From positions 1 to 64,000 of the forward strand of contig JAKZAN010000026.1 in NCBI GenBank assembly GCA_023053545.1: 64,000 bases of DNA. The letters are read 5' to 3'. The notes beneath the pieces were generated by a model. The model saw nothing but the letters and a program-made list of their open reading frames with translations. It made no database searches and was not told the origin of the DNA. A program made the translations under genes and the position numbers. Positions 15,001 through 28,438 of this stretch are shown in pieces (the stretch's first letter is position 1; every line of letters begins with the position of its first letter). This DNA comes from Lepidurus packardi (taxonomy: Eukaryota > Arthropoda > Branchiopoda > Notostraca > Triopsidae).

Positions 15001-17275
15001 TATTATTTGCATGCAAAAAACGAAATTTCGACATTTGAAGAAAGCACAGTTAAGGCAATCTAATTTTGTCGTTTTTATCAATTATTATATTATATTATTT
15101 GCATGCAAAAAACGAAATTTCGACATTTGAAGAAAGCACAGTTAAGGCAATCTAATTTTGTCGTTTTTATCAATTATTATATTATATTATTTGCATGCAA
15201 AAAACGAAATTTCGACATTTGAAGAAAGCACAGTTAAGGCAATCTAATTTTGTCGTTTTTATCAATTATTATACTATATTATTTGCATTCAAAAAACCGA
15301 AAGGCATTTAAAGTACGCGAAATCAATACATAGATATAAACGAAATTTCGACATTTGAAGAAAGCACAGTTAAGGCAATCTAATTTTGTCGTTTTTATCA
15401 ATTATTATATTATATTATTTGCATGCAAAAAACGAAATTTCGACATTTGAAGAAAGCACAGTTAAGGCAATCTAATTTTGTCGTTTTTATCAATTATTAT
15501 ATTATATTATTTGCATGCAAAAAACGAAATTTCGACATTTGAAGAAAGCACAGTTAAGGCAATCTAATTTTGTCGTTTTTATCAATTATTATATTATATT
15601 ATTTGCATGCAAAAAACGAAATTTCGACATTTGAAGAAAGCACAGTTAAGGCAATCTAATTTTGTCGTTTTTATCAATTATTATATTATATTATTTGCAT
15701 TCAAAAAACCGAAAGGCATTTAAAGTACGCGAAATCAATACATAGATATAAACGAAATTTCGACATTTGAAGAAAGCACAGTTAAGGCAATCTAATTTTG
15801 TCGTTTTTATCAATTATTATATTATATTATTTGCATGCAAAAAACGAAATTTCGACATTTGAAGAAAGCACAGTTAAGGCAATCTAATTTTGTCGTTTTT
15901 ATCAATTATTATATTATATTATTTGCATGCAAAAAACGAAATTTCGACATTTGAAGAAAGCACAGTTAAGGCAATCTAATTTTGTCGTTTTTATCAATTA
16001 TTATATTATATTATTTGCATGCAAAAAACCGAAAGGCATTTAAAGTACGCGAAATCAATACATAGATATAAACGAAATTTCGACATTTGAAGAAAGCACA
16101 GTTAAGGCAATCTAATTTTGTCGTTTTTATCAATTATTATATTATATTATTTGCATGCAAAAAACGAAATTTCGACATTTGAAGAAAGCACAGTTAAGGC
16201 AATCTAATTTTGTCGTTTTTATCAATTATTATATTATATTATTTGCATGCAAAAAACGAAATTTCGACATTTGAAGAAAGCACAGTTAAGGCAATCTAAT
16301 TTTGTCGTTTTTATCAATTATTATATTATATTATTTGCATGCAAAAAACGAAATTTCGACATTTGAAGAAAGCACAGTTAAGGCAATCTAATTTTGTCGT
16401 TTTTATCAATTATTATATTATATTATTTGCATTCAAAAAACCGAAAGGCATTTAAAGTACGCGAAATCAATACATAGATATAAACGAAATTTCGACATTT
16501 GAAGAAAGCACAGTTAAGGCAATCTAATTTTGTCGTTTTTATCAATTATTATATTATATTATTTGCATGCAAAAAACGAAATTTCGACATTTGAAGAAAG
16601 CACAGTTAAGGCAATCTAATTTTGTCGTTTTATCAATTATTATATTATATTATTTGCATGCAAAAAACGAAATTTCGACATTTGAAGAAAGCACAGTTAA
16701 GGCAATCTAATTTTGTCGTTTTTATCAATTATTATATTATATTATTTGCATGCAAAAAACGAAATTTCGACATTTGAAGAAAGCACAGTTAAGGCAATCT
16801 AATTTTGTCGTTTTTATCAATTATTATATTATATTATTTGCATGCAAAAAACGAAATTTCGACATTTGAAGAAAGCACAGTTAAGGCAATCTAATTTTGT
16901 CGTTTTTATCAATTATTATATTATATTATTTGCATGCAAAAAACGAAATTTCGACATTTGAAGAAAGCACAGTTAAGGCAATCTAATTTTGTCGTTTTTA
17001 TCAATTATTATATTATATTATTTGCATGCAAAAAACCAAATTTCGACATTTGAAGAAAGCACAGTTAAGGCAATCTAATTTTGTCGTTTTTATCAATTAT
17101 TATATTATATTATTTGCATGCAAAAAACGAAATTTCGACATTTGAAGAAAGCACAGTTAAGGCAATCTAATTTTGTCGTTTTTATCAATTATTATATTAT
17201 ATTATTTGCATGCAAAAAACGAAATTTCGACATTTGAAGAAAGCACAGTTAAGGCAATCTAATTTTGTCGTTTTT
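1..17275. repeat. Satellite array A (92/136-bp monomers)
   Basis: Head-to-tail tandem array of an AT-rich monomer (about 25% GC in the short form). The short form is 92 bp, e.g. the unit at 961-1052. The long form is 136 bp and carries 44 extra bases after the GCATGC-A(6) motif, e.g. the unit starting at 45. Each monomer holds GCATGC, the 10-bp palindrome CGAAATTTCG and a TATTATATTATATT tract. Units are almost identical, and rare variants serve as markers: GCATTC for GCATGC in many long units, a lost T in CGTTTTTATC (near 5441, 8190, 12000, 16630), TTAATTATTATATTATATAA (9527, 14022), GCATAC (12853, 13541). These markers recur at fixed spacing, so the array has higher-order structure. No gene lies in it; short frames across monomers are repeat artefacts. 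The right edge is the insertion point of a LINE. Confidence 0.97.
17263..17275. repeat. Target-site duplication of the LINE, low-coordinate copy
   Basis: TTTTGTCGTTTTT, running into the T tract (17271-17293) that is the LINE poly(A) tail. It matches 20939-20951. Both copies are ordinary satellite sequence, so the exact length is blurred by the T run; 8 bp (TTTTGTCG) are unambiguous. Confidence 0.75.
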
Positions 17276-17381
17276 TTTTTTTTTTTTTTTTTTAATTTAA
17301 AGCCGGCGTAGGCTTGAAAGCCTGTTGCCAAACTATGTATTTGTCGTATCCTTGCAAGATATTATATTATAAAAACAGATA

Positions 17382-20300
17382 CTAATAACAGGGTTGGATG
17401 GATGGGATGGGGGTCAAGGGAGAAGGGTGTAAGGGGGGTAGAAAAAGTACTGAAATGATTGGGTGAGCTTCTCGTCCTTGGCTGGTTGCTGAATTGAAAG
17501 TCTGTTTGGCCTCGTTAAGGAAAAGTTTCACCGCTGGGAATAGTTTTGGGTCCATGAGAAAGTTCTGAGGTTTAAAGTGCAGTTTGAGGGAACTGTGGGC
17601 TCTAATCAACTTCGCTCTGCACTTGTTTAACCAACGACAATGTATAAAAACGTGGTGAAGGTCTTGGATAACCATTTCCGGGCATGGGCAAAGCTTAGTG
17701 GGCGAACGGCCAATTCTATACAAATAGCTCAATGTTGGGAAGTGCGTGGATCGGACCTGTATAATCGTTGCAATGGTATTTCTTGGTAGTCTTGAGTTGA
17801 TGATTCCATGAAGAGATGGGACAGCATTCAAATCTTTTAAAGGGCTATTAGTTGATTCCCATCCATTTTGCCACGTTTTAATAAGCGCTTTTTTAATTTC
17901 TAGTAGGGCTTCTTTTTGGGTTGCGGGTGGGCTTGACCAGATTGCCCTGGCCAGGCATCTTGTCCTTTCTTCACAGGATGCATACATCTTGTGTCTCTGG
18001 GTTTCTACCTGTATTGGCCATTTCTGCCAGTTCTTATGCGCATAGTGTCGTAGAAGTGTCCATTTTAACTTTAAGTTTAATGGTAGGACGCCTGTATCAA
18101 CCTCTAGGGCTATGGTTGGGGTTGAAGGAAGTGCTCCTGAAATTAGCAGAAGGCCTCTTCGGTATATTTGGGTGATAGGCCGAAGCCTGGTTTCCGAGGC
18201 ATTGCACCAAGCTGGGTATCCATAGGTCAACTTTGAAACGATAGTTGCATGGAAGAGAGTGCGTACTTGGGAGCATGTGATGGACTTCGAAAATTTTGAT
18301 CAACCGGTGGATCCTCTGAAGGGTGTTATTACATTGAGCTGCTAGTAGGGAAATATGGCTTTGCCATGTGAGCCTGTTATCATAGATTACGCCCAGGTAT
18401 CTCACTGCCTCCTTTGGGTAGATAGTTGTCGTTCCCCATATTAGCGGGGCAACCTCTTCTGTTCTTTTTCTTGAGAAGTGTATCAACTCGGTCTTGTCCC
18501 TGGAGAATTCTAGCTCAAACTTCCTTCCCCATTTTTCTAGTGAGCATAGATTGTTCGCTAAAAGTCTTGTGTTCCATTCGCTGGACGAACCCGAAGTGTG
18601 GAGGAGCAAATCATCGGCGAAGGCACCGATGTGAATTCGTTTCCGGTTTATTACACTTAGCGCCCCGTTGATATATAACAAAAAGATGATAGGTGATATT
18701 GGAGATCCTTGCGGTACACCTTTTTTTATGGCATATGTTTGACTGTTTTCCGTTCCGTGTACGACGAATGCTCTCCTGTCTTGGAGGAAGCTCTGTATCC
18801 ACTTGACAATCTGTGAGGGCACCTTTAGTTTCTTCATTTCGGCAACCAGTTTTTGATGTACTACGTTGTCAAATGCTCCTTTAATATCAAGTAGGAGGGC
18901 TGTTTGAACTTTGCCTCTGTCAAAGCTGTTTAGTACGGAGTTACTGAGTTCCATGAGGGCATCTGTTGTACCTCTCCCTGGTCTAAAACCCCATTGCATA
19001 TCCGACAGCTTGTTGTTGTTTTCAAGGAAAGTTTGCAGTCTGGAAGCTACTGCTTTTTCAAGAATTTTTCCAAGAATAGGTAAGAGGGCGATTGGCCGGA
19101 AACTTTTTATTGAGCTGTAGTCCTTCTTGCCGGGTTTCGGTAAGGGCAGTACTTTCGCTATCTTCCACAAAGAGGGATAGTGACCAAAGGTGAGAGAGGC
19201 GTTAAAGATTTTGACCACGGTTGCAGAAATGGTCGTCCAAATTTCCTGAAGCACGATCGCTTGGATACCATCCATACCAGCGGCTTTTTTTGAATGTAAG
19301 TTGTTCAAGATATTGGAAATTTCTTCTATAGTGAAGTCTGAGGAGATTTCACATTGGGTAGATCTCGTGAAATGATGCTTACAACGGGGACCTTGGTATG
19401 TTTTTGTTGGGGCGTCCCACATTTCTCCGACAATAAGGTGTTCAGCGATGAAATTGAGCCTAGCGACTGGGTTATCAAATGGCGTACCATCCTCTTGTTT
19501 AAGTTGCTGAACAAGTGACTTGCTGTTCTCGTTACGTAATGTACGATTAAGATTCCAGATGACCTTATTCTCGGTGGTAGCCATCTTGTCTGCCCAGTAC
19601 TTGTCCCGACGCTCTCTAGTCTTGGTCCTGTAGTGATTTCTTGACGCTTTCCATAGGGTCTCTCTTCTTGTGCCTCCATAAATTCGATAAGCGCGTAGTG
19701 CTTTCGCCGCTTGTTTACGGAGTTCCGCTAGTTCTAAGTTCCACCAGGGATTATTCCGGTTTTTACTGGTAAAGGTGGGTATGTTTTGGTTCATAGCATT
19801 TTGTATGATAGTTGTCAGTTTATAAGCAGCTGCATCGATGTCCTGTGTGTTGGAGAGCTTTGTAAAGGAGTTTTTAGAGTTTTTTAGTCCCAAAGCCGTG
19901 TCATGGCGTGCTTTCTCCCAGTTGGCCTTTTGGTAGTGCCAGCTTTTGTTCGATACTTTGTTGGTGTTGTGTATGAGGTTTAGAGAAATCACTATGGCTT
20001 TGTGGTCGGATTCGTTGTAGTATTTTGCTTCATCAAGGACGTGCCAGTCTGTGATTGCAGTTAATTGAGGGGAACACCACGTGAGATCGATTGTCGATTT
20101 ATGTCCACGTTCGTTGTGGAAAGTTGGGACATTCCATTGGTTTATCAAGTCCCAGTGCTGTTCTGTAGCGAAGTCATATAGTTGTGTTCCCGATGAGTCT
20201 GGTGTTTTATCCTCCCACTGCCAATGATGAGCATTGAAATCTCCTGTGATGATTACTGAGTCCTGTTGATTGTACTTTCCCCAGGCTTCTTGAAGAAGCG

Positions 20301-20625
20301 ACGTCGTGTTAACAGTATGTCTTCTGTAAATTGCGAGTAGGGATATTGCTCGGCCTTGTTGATTTCCCAGTCTGATTTTTGCGTACAGTTCCTTTATTTC
20401 AATGACATGGAAAGGGCTGTCTGGCTTACGAAGGAGCATTACTCCCTCATAAGCAAGAGATGTTGTAATGACGTCAAAACCTAGGATGTGTGATTGAGTA
20501 TAGTGCTGTGGTGGTTCTAGAACAATAACCAGGGTTATATCCTCACTGTTGGCCTCTCTTGCCACTTCGTTAAGTTGGGATGTACTTTTCCGGATATTCT
20601 GTACAATCAGTCGCACTATTCCCAT
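17382..20625 (-). pseudogene. LINE ORF2 (endonuclease-reverse transcriptase), one frameshift
   Basis: ORF2 of the LINE, about 1080 codons from the ATG at 20625 to the stop at 17382, in two frames. The first frame carries an APE-like endonuclease (GDFNAHHWQWED about residues 128-139, STIDLTW 177-183, SDHKAI 206-211) and then a reverse transcriptase: SFRPIALLP about 508-516, GFRPGRGTTDAL about 546-557, LDIKGAFDNV about 579-588, GVPQGSPISP about 636-645, catalytic FADD about 669-672. The frame is lost near residue 777, in the AAAATTTT run at 18290-18297. The second frame continues with KLTYGYPAW and a C-terminal motif C-P-C-x7-H-x4-C, common at the end of jockey-superfamily ORF2s. The two frames join naturally across that run, so a one-step indel is the only obvious lesion. 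The first-frame sequence beyond it, down to 18097, is out of frame. I recognise no RNase H domain. Confidence 0.9.
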
Positions 20626-20628
20626 AAG

Positions 20629-20938
20629 CTACTTGCTCTTTGTCGCGGACTTCTTGTCCTTTGCTTCTACTTCCTTCAGTCGGGTAGGACAGTTTGAGTC
20701 AAAAGCGTAGTGTTGGTCTTTGCAATTTGCACATTTCTTCATTGCCTCTGTGCATTTCCTTGTGTCGTGGTTTTTGGCACATTTTCCGCAGGTTGGAGTC
20801 TTCTCGCGGCAAGACGCTGACATGTGGCCATAGGCTTGACAATTATAGCACTGAAGGATCTGGGGGTGTTTGACGTTTTCCACTTGTACTATGCGGTTGA
20901 AAGCAAAGATGGCTCCCACTTCTATCAACCGTTTCGAT
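20629..20938 (-). pseudogene. LINE ORF1 3' fragment with three zinc knuckles
   Basis: Last hundred or so codons of the LINE's nucleocapsid-like ORF1, cut at its 5' end by truncation into the satellite, so no true start codon is present. Three consecutive knuckles are visible: CYNCQAYGHMSASC (CX2CX4HX4C), CGKCAKNHDTRKC (CX2CX3HX4C) and CANCKDQHYAFDSNC (CX2CX3HX6C). A lysine-rich tail follows. In this family ORF1 binds element RNA and helps form the ribonucleoprotein. The TAG stop (20631-20629) is followed by one codon and then the ORF2 ATG in the same frame, which suggests reinitiation or stop read-through for ORF2 expression. Confidence 0.88.
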
Positions 20939-23900
20939 TTTTGTCGTTTTTATCAATTATTATATTATATTATTTGCATGCAAAAAACGAAATTTCGACA
21001 TTTGAAGAAAGCACAGTTAAGGCAATCTAATTTTGTCGTTTTTATCAATTATTATATTATATTATTTGCATGCAAAAAACGAAATTTCGACATTTGAAGA
21101 AAGCACAGTTAAGGCAATCTAATTTTGTCGTTTTTATCAATTATTATATTATATTATTTGCATGCAAAAAACGAAATTTCGACATTTGAAGAAAGCACAG
21201 TTAAGGCAATCTAATTTTGTCGTTTTTATCAATTATTATATTATATTATTTGCATGCAAAAAACCGAAAGGCATTTAAAGTACGCGAAATCAATACATAG
21301 ATATAAACGAAATTTCGACATTTGAAGAAAGCACAGTTAAGGCAATCTAATTTTGTCGTTTTTATCAATTATTATATTATATTATTTGCATGCAAAAAAC
21401 GAAATTTCGACATTTGAAGAAAGCACAGTTAAGGCAATCTAATTTTGTCGTTTTTATCAATTATTATATTATATTATTTGCATGCAAAAAACGAAATTTC
21501 GACATTTGAAGAAAGCACAGTTAAGGCAATCTAATTTTGTCGTTTTTATCAATTATTATATTATATTATTTGCATGCAAAAAACGAAATTTCGACATTTG
21601 AAGAAAGCACAGTTAAGGCAATCTAATTTTGTCGTTTTTATTAATTATTATATTATATAATTTGCATGCAAAAAACGAAATTTCGACATTTGAAGAAAGC
21701 ACAGTTAAGGCAATCTAATTTTGTCGTTTTTATCAATTATTATATTATATTATTTGCATGCAAAAAACGAAATTTCGACATTTGAAGAAAGCACAGTTAA
21801 GGCAATCTAATTTTGTCGTTTTTATCAATTATTATATTATATTATTTGCATGCAAAAAACGAAATTTCGACATTTGAAGAAAGCACAGTTAAGGCAATCT
21901 AATTTTGTCGTTTTTATCAATTATTATATTATATTATTTGCATGCAAAAAACGAAATTTCGACATTTGAAGAAAGCACAGTTAAGGCAATCTAATTTTGT
22001 CGTTTTTATCAATTATTATATTATATTATTTGCATGCAAAAAACGAAATTTCGACATTTGAAGAAAGCACAGTTAAGGCAATCTAATTTTGTCGTTTTTA
22101 TCAATTATTATATTATATTATTTGCATGCAAAAAACGAAATTTCGACATTTGAAGAAAGCACAGTTAAGGCAATCTAATTTTGTCGTTTTTATCAATTAT
22201 TATATTATATTATTTGCATGCAAAAAACGAAATTTCGACATTTGAAGAAAGCACAGTTAAGGCAATCTAATTTTGTCGTTTTTATCAATTATTATATTAT
22301 ATTATTTGCATGCAAAAAACGAAATTTCGACATTTGAAGAAAGCACAGTTAAGGCAATCTAATTTTGTCGTTTTTATCAATTATTATATTATATTATTTG
22401 CATGCAAAAAACGAAATTTCGACATTTGAAGAAAGCACAGTTAAGGCAATCTAATTTTGTCGTTTTTATCAATTATTATACTATATTATTTGCATTCAAA
22501 AAACCGAAAGGCATTTAAAGTACGCGAAATCAATACATAGATATAAACGAAATTTCGACATTTGAAGAAAGCACAGTTAAGGCAATCTAATTTTGTCGTT
22601 TTTATCAATTATTATATTATATTATTTGCATGCAAAAAACGAAATTTCGACATTTGAAGAAAGCACAGTTAAGGCAATCTAATTTTGTCGTTTTTATCAA
22701 TTATTATATTATATTATTTGCATGCAAAAAACGAAATTTCGACATTTGAAGAAAGCACAGTTAAGGCAATCTAATTTTGTCGTTTTTATCAATTATTATA
22801 TTATATTATTTGCATGCAAAAAACGAAATTTCGACATTTGAAGAAAGCACAGTTAAGGCAATCTAATTTTGTCGTTTTTATCAATTATTATATTATATTA
22901 TTTGCATGCAAAAAACCGAAAGGCATTTAAAGTACGCGAAATCAATACATAGATATAAACGAAATTTCGACATTTGAAGAAAGCACAGTTAAGGCAATCT
23001 AATTTTGTCGTTTTTATCAATTATTATATTATATTATTTGCATGCAAAAAACGAAATTTCGACATTTGAAGAAAGCACAGTTAAGGCAATCTAATTTTGT
23101 CGTTTTTATCAATTATTATATTATATTATTTGCATGCAAAAAACGAAATTTCGACATTTGAAGAAAGCACAGTTAAGGCAATCTAATTTTGTCGTTTTTA
23201 TCAATTATTATATTATATTATTTGCATTCAAAAAACCGAAAGGCATTTAAAGTACGCGAAATCAATACATAGATATAAACGAAATTTCGACATTTGAAGA
23301 AAGCACAGTTAAGGCAATCTAATTTTGTCGTTTTTATCAATTATTATATTATATTATTTGCATGCAAAAAACGAAATTTCGACATTTGAAGAAAGCACAG
23401 TTAAGGCAATCTAATTTTGTCGTTTTTATCAATTATTATATTATATTATTTGCATGCAAAAAACGAAATTTCGACATTTGAAGAAAGCACAGTTAAGGCA
23501 ATCTAATTTTGTCGTTTTTATCAATTATTATATTATATTATTTGCATGCAAAAAACGAAATTTCGACATTTGAAGAAAGCACAGTTAAGGCAATCTAATT
23601 TTGTCGTTTTTATCAATTATTATATTATATTATTTGCATGCAAAAAACGAAATTTCGACATTTGAAGAAAGCACAGTTAAGGCAATCTAATTTTGTCGTT
23701 TTTATCAATTATTATATTATATTATTTGCATTCAAAAAACCGAAAGGCATTTAAAGTACGCGAAATCAATACATAGATATAAACGAAATTTCGACATTTG
23801 AAGAAAGCACAGTTAAGGCAATCTAATTTTGTCGTTTTTATCAATTATTATATTATATTATTTGCATGCAAAAAACGAAATTTCGACATTTGAAGAAAGC

Positions 23901-26900
23901 ACAGTTAAGGCAATCTAATTTTGTCGTTTTATCAATTATTATATTATATTATTTGCATGCAAAAAACGAAATTTCGACATTTGAAGAAAGCACAGTTAAG
24001 GCAATCTAATTTTGTCGTTTTTATCAATTATTATATTATATTATTTGCATGCAAAAAACGAAATTTCGACATTTGAAGAAAGCACAGTTAAGGCAATCTA
24101 ATTTTGTCGTTTTTATCAATTATTATATTATATTATTTGCATGCAAAAAACGAAATTTCGACATTTGAAGAAAGCACAGTTAAGGCAATCTAATTTTGTC
24201 GTTTTTATCAATTATTATATTATATTATTTGCATGCAAAAAACGAAATTTCGACATTTGAAGAAAGCACAGTTAAGGCAATCTAATTTTGTCGTTTTTAT
24301 CAATTATTATATTATATTATTTGCATGCAAAAAACGAAATTTCGACATTTGAAGAAAGCACAGTTAAGGCAATCTAATTTTGTCGTTTTTATCAATTATT
24401 ATATTATATTATTTGCATGCAAAAAACGAAATTTCGACATTTGAAGAAAGCACAGTTAAGGCAATCTAATTTTGTCGTTTTTATCAATTATTATATTATA
24501 TTATTTGCATGCAAAAAACGAAATTTCGACATTTGAAGAAAGCACAGTTAAGGCAATCTAATTTTGTCGTTTTTATCAATTATTATATTATATTATTTGC
24601 ATGCAAAAAACGAAATTTCGACATTTGAAGAAAGCACAGTTAAGGCAATCTAATTTTGTCGTTTTTATCAATTATTATATTATATTATTTGCATGCAAAA
24701 AACGAAATTTCGACATTTGAAGAAAGCACAGTTAAGGCAATCTAATTTTGTCGTTTTTATCAATTATTATATTATATTATTTGCATACAAAAAACGAAAT
24801 TTCGACATTTGAAGAAAGCACAGTTAAGGCAATCTAATTTTGTCGTTTTTATCAATTATTATATTATATTATTTGCATGCAAAAAACCGAAAGGCATTTA
24901 AAGTACGCGAAATCAATACATAGATATAAACGAAATTTCGACATTTGAAGAAAGCACAGTTAAGGCAATCTAATTTTGTCGTTTTTATCAATTATTATAT
25001 TATATTATTTGCATGCAAAAAACGAAATTTCGACATTTGAAGAAAGCACAGTTAAGGCAATCTAATTTTGTCGTTTTTATCAATTATTATATTATATTAT
25101 TTGCATGCAAAAAACGAAATTTCGACATTTGAAGAAAGCACAGTTAAGGCAATCTAATTTTGTCGTTTTTATCAATTATTATATTATATTATTTGCATGC
25201 AAAAAACGAAATTTCGACATTTGAAGAAAGCACAGTTAAGGCAATCTAATTTTGTCGTTTTTATCAATTATTATATTATATTATTTGCATGCAAAAAACG
25301 AAATTTCGACATTTGAAGAAAGCACAGTTAAGGCAATCTAATTTTGTCGTTTTTATCAATTATTATATTATATTATTTGCATGCAAAAAACGAAATTTCG
25401 ACATTTGAAGAAAGCACAGTTAAGGCAATCTAATTTTGTCGTTTTTATCAATTATTATATTATATTATTTGCATACAAAAAACGAAATTTCGACATTTGA
25501 AGAAAGCACAGTTAAGGCAATCTAATTTTGTCGTTTTTATCAATTATTATATTATATTATTTGCATGCAAAAAACCGAAAGGCATTTAAAGTACGCGAAA
25601 TCAATACATAGATATAAACGAAATTTCGACATTTGAAGAAAGCACAGTTAAGGCAATCTAATTTTGTCGTTTTTATCAATTATTATATTATATTATTTGC
25701 ATGCAAAAAACGAAATTTCGACATTTGAAGAAAGCACAGTTAAGGCAATCTAATTTTGTCGTTTTTATCAATTATTATATTATATTATTTGCATGCAAAA
25801 AACGAAATTTCGACATTTGAAGAAAGCACAGTTAAGGCAATCTAATTTTGTCGTTTTTATCAATTATTATATTATATTATTTGCATGCAAAAAACGAAAT
25901 TTCGACATTTGAAGAAAGCACAGTTAAGGCAATCTAATTTTGTCGTTTTTATTAATTATTATATTATATAATTTGCATGCAAAAAACGAAATTTCGACAT
26001 TTGAAGAAAGCACAGTTAAGGCAATCTAATTTTGTCGTTTTTATCAATTATTATATTATATTATTTGCATGCAAAAAACGAAATTTCGACATTTGAAGAA
26101 AGCACAGTTAAGGCAATCTAATTTTGTCGTTTTTATCAATTATTATATTATATTATTTGCATGCAAAAAACGAAATTTCGACATTTGAAGAAAGCACAGT
26201 TAAGGCAATCTAATTTTGTCGTTTTTATCAATTATTATATTATATTATTTGCATGCAAAAAACGAAATTTCGACATTTGAAGAAAGCACAGTTAAGGCAA
26301 TCTAATTTTGTCGTTTTTATCAATTATTATATTATATTATTTGCATGCAAAAAACGAAATTTCGACATTTGAAGAAAGCACAGTTAAGGCAATCTAATTT
26401 TGTCGTTTTTATCAATTATTATATTATATTATTTGCATGCAAAAAACGAAATTTCGACATTTGAAGAAAGCACAGTTAAGGCAATCTAATTTTGTCGTTT
26501 TTATCAATTATTATATTATATTATTTGCATGCAAAAAACGAAATTTCGACATTTGAAGAAAGCACAGTTAAGGCAATCTAATTTTGTCGTTTTTATCAAT
26601 TATTATATTATATTATTTGCATGCAAAAAACGAAATTTCGACATTTGAAGAAAGCACAGTTAAGGCAATCTAATTTTGTCGTTTTTATCAATTATTATAT
26701 TATATTATTTGCATGCAAAAAACGAAATTTCGACATTTGAAGAAAGCACAGTTAAGGCAATCTAATTTTGTCGTTTTTATCAATTATTATACTATATTAT
26801 TTGCATTCAAAAAACCGAAAGGCATTTAAAGTACGCGAAATCAATACATAGATATAAACGAAATTTCGACATTTGAAGAAAGCACAGTTAAGGCAATCTA

Positions 26901-28438
26901 ATTTTGTCGTTTTTATCAATTATTATATTATATTATTTGCATGCAAAAAACGAAATTTCGACATTTGAAGAAAGCACAGTTAAGGCAATCTAATTTTGTC
27001 GTTTTTATCAATTATTATATTATATTATTTGCATGCAAAAAACGAAATTTCGACATTTGAAGAAAGCACAGTTAAGGCAATCTAATTTTGTCGTTTTTAT
27101 CAATTATTATATTATATTATTTGCATGCAAAAAACGAAATTTCGACATTTGAAGAAAGCACAGTTAAGGCAATCTAATTTTGTCGTTTTTATCAATTATT
27201 ATACTATATTATTTGCATTCAAAAAACCGAAAGGCATTTAAAGTACGCGAAATCAATACATAGATATAAACGAAATTTCGACATTTGAAGAAAGCACAGT
27301 TAAGGCAATCTAATTTTGTCGTTTTTATCAATTATTATATTATATTATTTGCATGCAAAAAACGAAATTTCGACATTTGAAGAAAGCACAGTTAAGGCAA
27401 TCTAATTTTGTCGTTTTTATCAATTATTATATTATATTATTTGCATGCAAAAAACGAAATTTCGACATTTGAAGAAAGCACAGTTAAGGCAATCTAATTT
27501 TGTCGTTTTTATCAATTATTATATTATATTATTTGCATGCAAAAAACGAAATTTCGACATTTGAAGAAAGCACAGTTAAGGCAATCTAATTTTGTCGTTT
27601 TTATCAATTATTATATTATATTATTTGCATTCAAAAAACCGAAAGGCATTTAAAGTACGCGAAATCAATACATAGATATAAACGAAATTTCGACATTTGA
27701 AGAAAGCACAGTTAAGGCAATCTAATTTTGTCGTTTTTATCAATTATTATATTATATTATTTGCATGCAAAAAACGAAATTTCGACATTTGAAGAAAGCA
27801 CAGTTAAGGCAATCTAATTTTGTCGTTTTTATCAATTATTATATTATATTATTTGCATGCAAAAAACGAAATTTCGACATTTGAAGAAAGCACAGTTAAG
27901 GCAATCTAATTTTGTCGTTTTTATCAATTATTATATTATATTATTTGCATGCAAAAAACCGAAAGGCATTTAAAGTACGCGAAATCAATACATAGATATA
28001 AACGAAATTTCGACATTTGAAGAAAGCACAGTTAAGGCAATCTAATTTTGTCGTTTTTATCAATTATTATATTATATTATTTGCATGCAAAAAACGAAAT
28101 TTCGACATTTGAAGAAAGCACAGTTAAGGCAATCTAATTTTGTCGTTTTTATCAATTATTATATTATATTATTTGCATGCAAAAAACGAAATTTCGACAT
28201 TTGAAGAAAGCACAGTTAAGGCAATCTAATTTTGTCGTTTTTATCAATTATTATATTATATTATTTGCATGCAAAAAACGAAATTTCGACATTTGAAGAA
28301 AGCACAGTTAAGGCAATCTAATTTTGTCGTTTTTATCAATTATTATATTATATTATTTGCATGCAAAAAACGAAATTTCGACATTTGAAGAAAGCACAGT
28401 TAAGGCAATCTAATTTTGTCGTTTTTATCAATTATTAT
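20939..28438. repeat. Satellite array B
   Basis: Continuation of array A beyond the LINE, with the same 92- and 136-bp monomers. Marker variants match array A at constant offset: GCATAC at about 24785 and 25473 against 12855 and 13543 (offset 11930, the same 688-bp spacing), and the TTAATT variant at 21641 and 25952 against 9527 and 14022. Local offsets differ by multiples of 92 bp, so whole short monomers were gained or lost. The array is cut at 28438 by the BEL/Pao element. Nothing else is in this stretch. Confidence 0.97.

Larger units (their letters stand above)
17276..20938 (-). mobile_element. Non-LTR retrotransposon (LINE), 5'-truncated, inserted in the satellite
   Basis: Minus-strand LINE. 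Its 3' end carries a poly(A) tail, seen as a T run from 17271, and its 5' end is truncated inside ORF1 at about 20938. The 13-bp duplication TTTTGTCGTTTTT flanks it (17263-17275 and 20939-20951), and removing the element restores a normal monomer. It encodes the end of a zinc-knuckle ORF1 and a whole ORF2 with endonuclease and reverse transcriptase domains. It has no LTRs. The domain set, three CCHC knuckles in ORF1 and a C-terminal cysteine/histidine motif in ORF2 fit the jockey/I/Tad-like superfamily, but I cannot fix the clade by eye. The clean duplication, long tail and single frameshift suggest a fairly recent insertion. Confidence 0.93.

Noticed and set aside
1..17275. CRISPR-like regular repeats
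   Set aside because: The whole unit repeats with no unique spacers, and the sequence is eukaryotic; it is satellite DNA.
20824..21097. Small frames crossing from the LINE into the satellite
   Set aside because: They read the antisense of ORF1 and repeat sequence, with no protein character.
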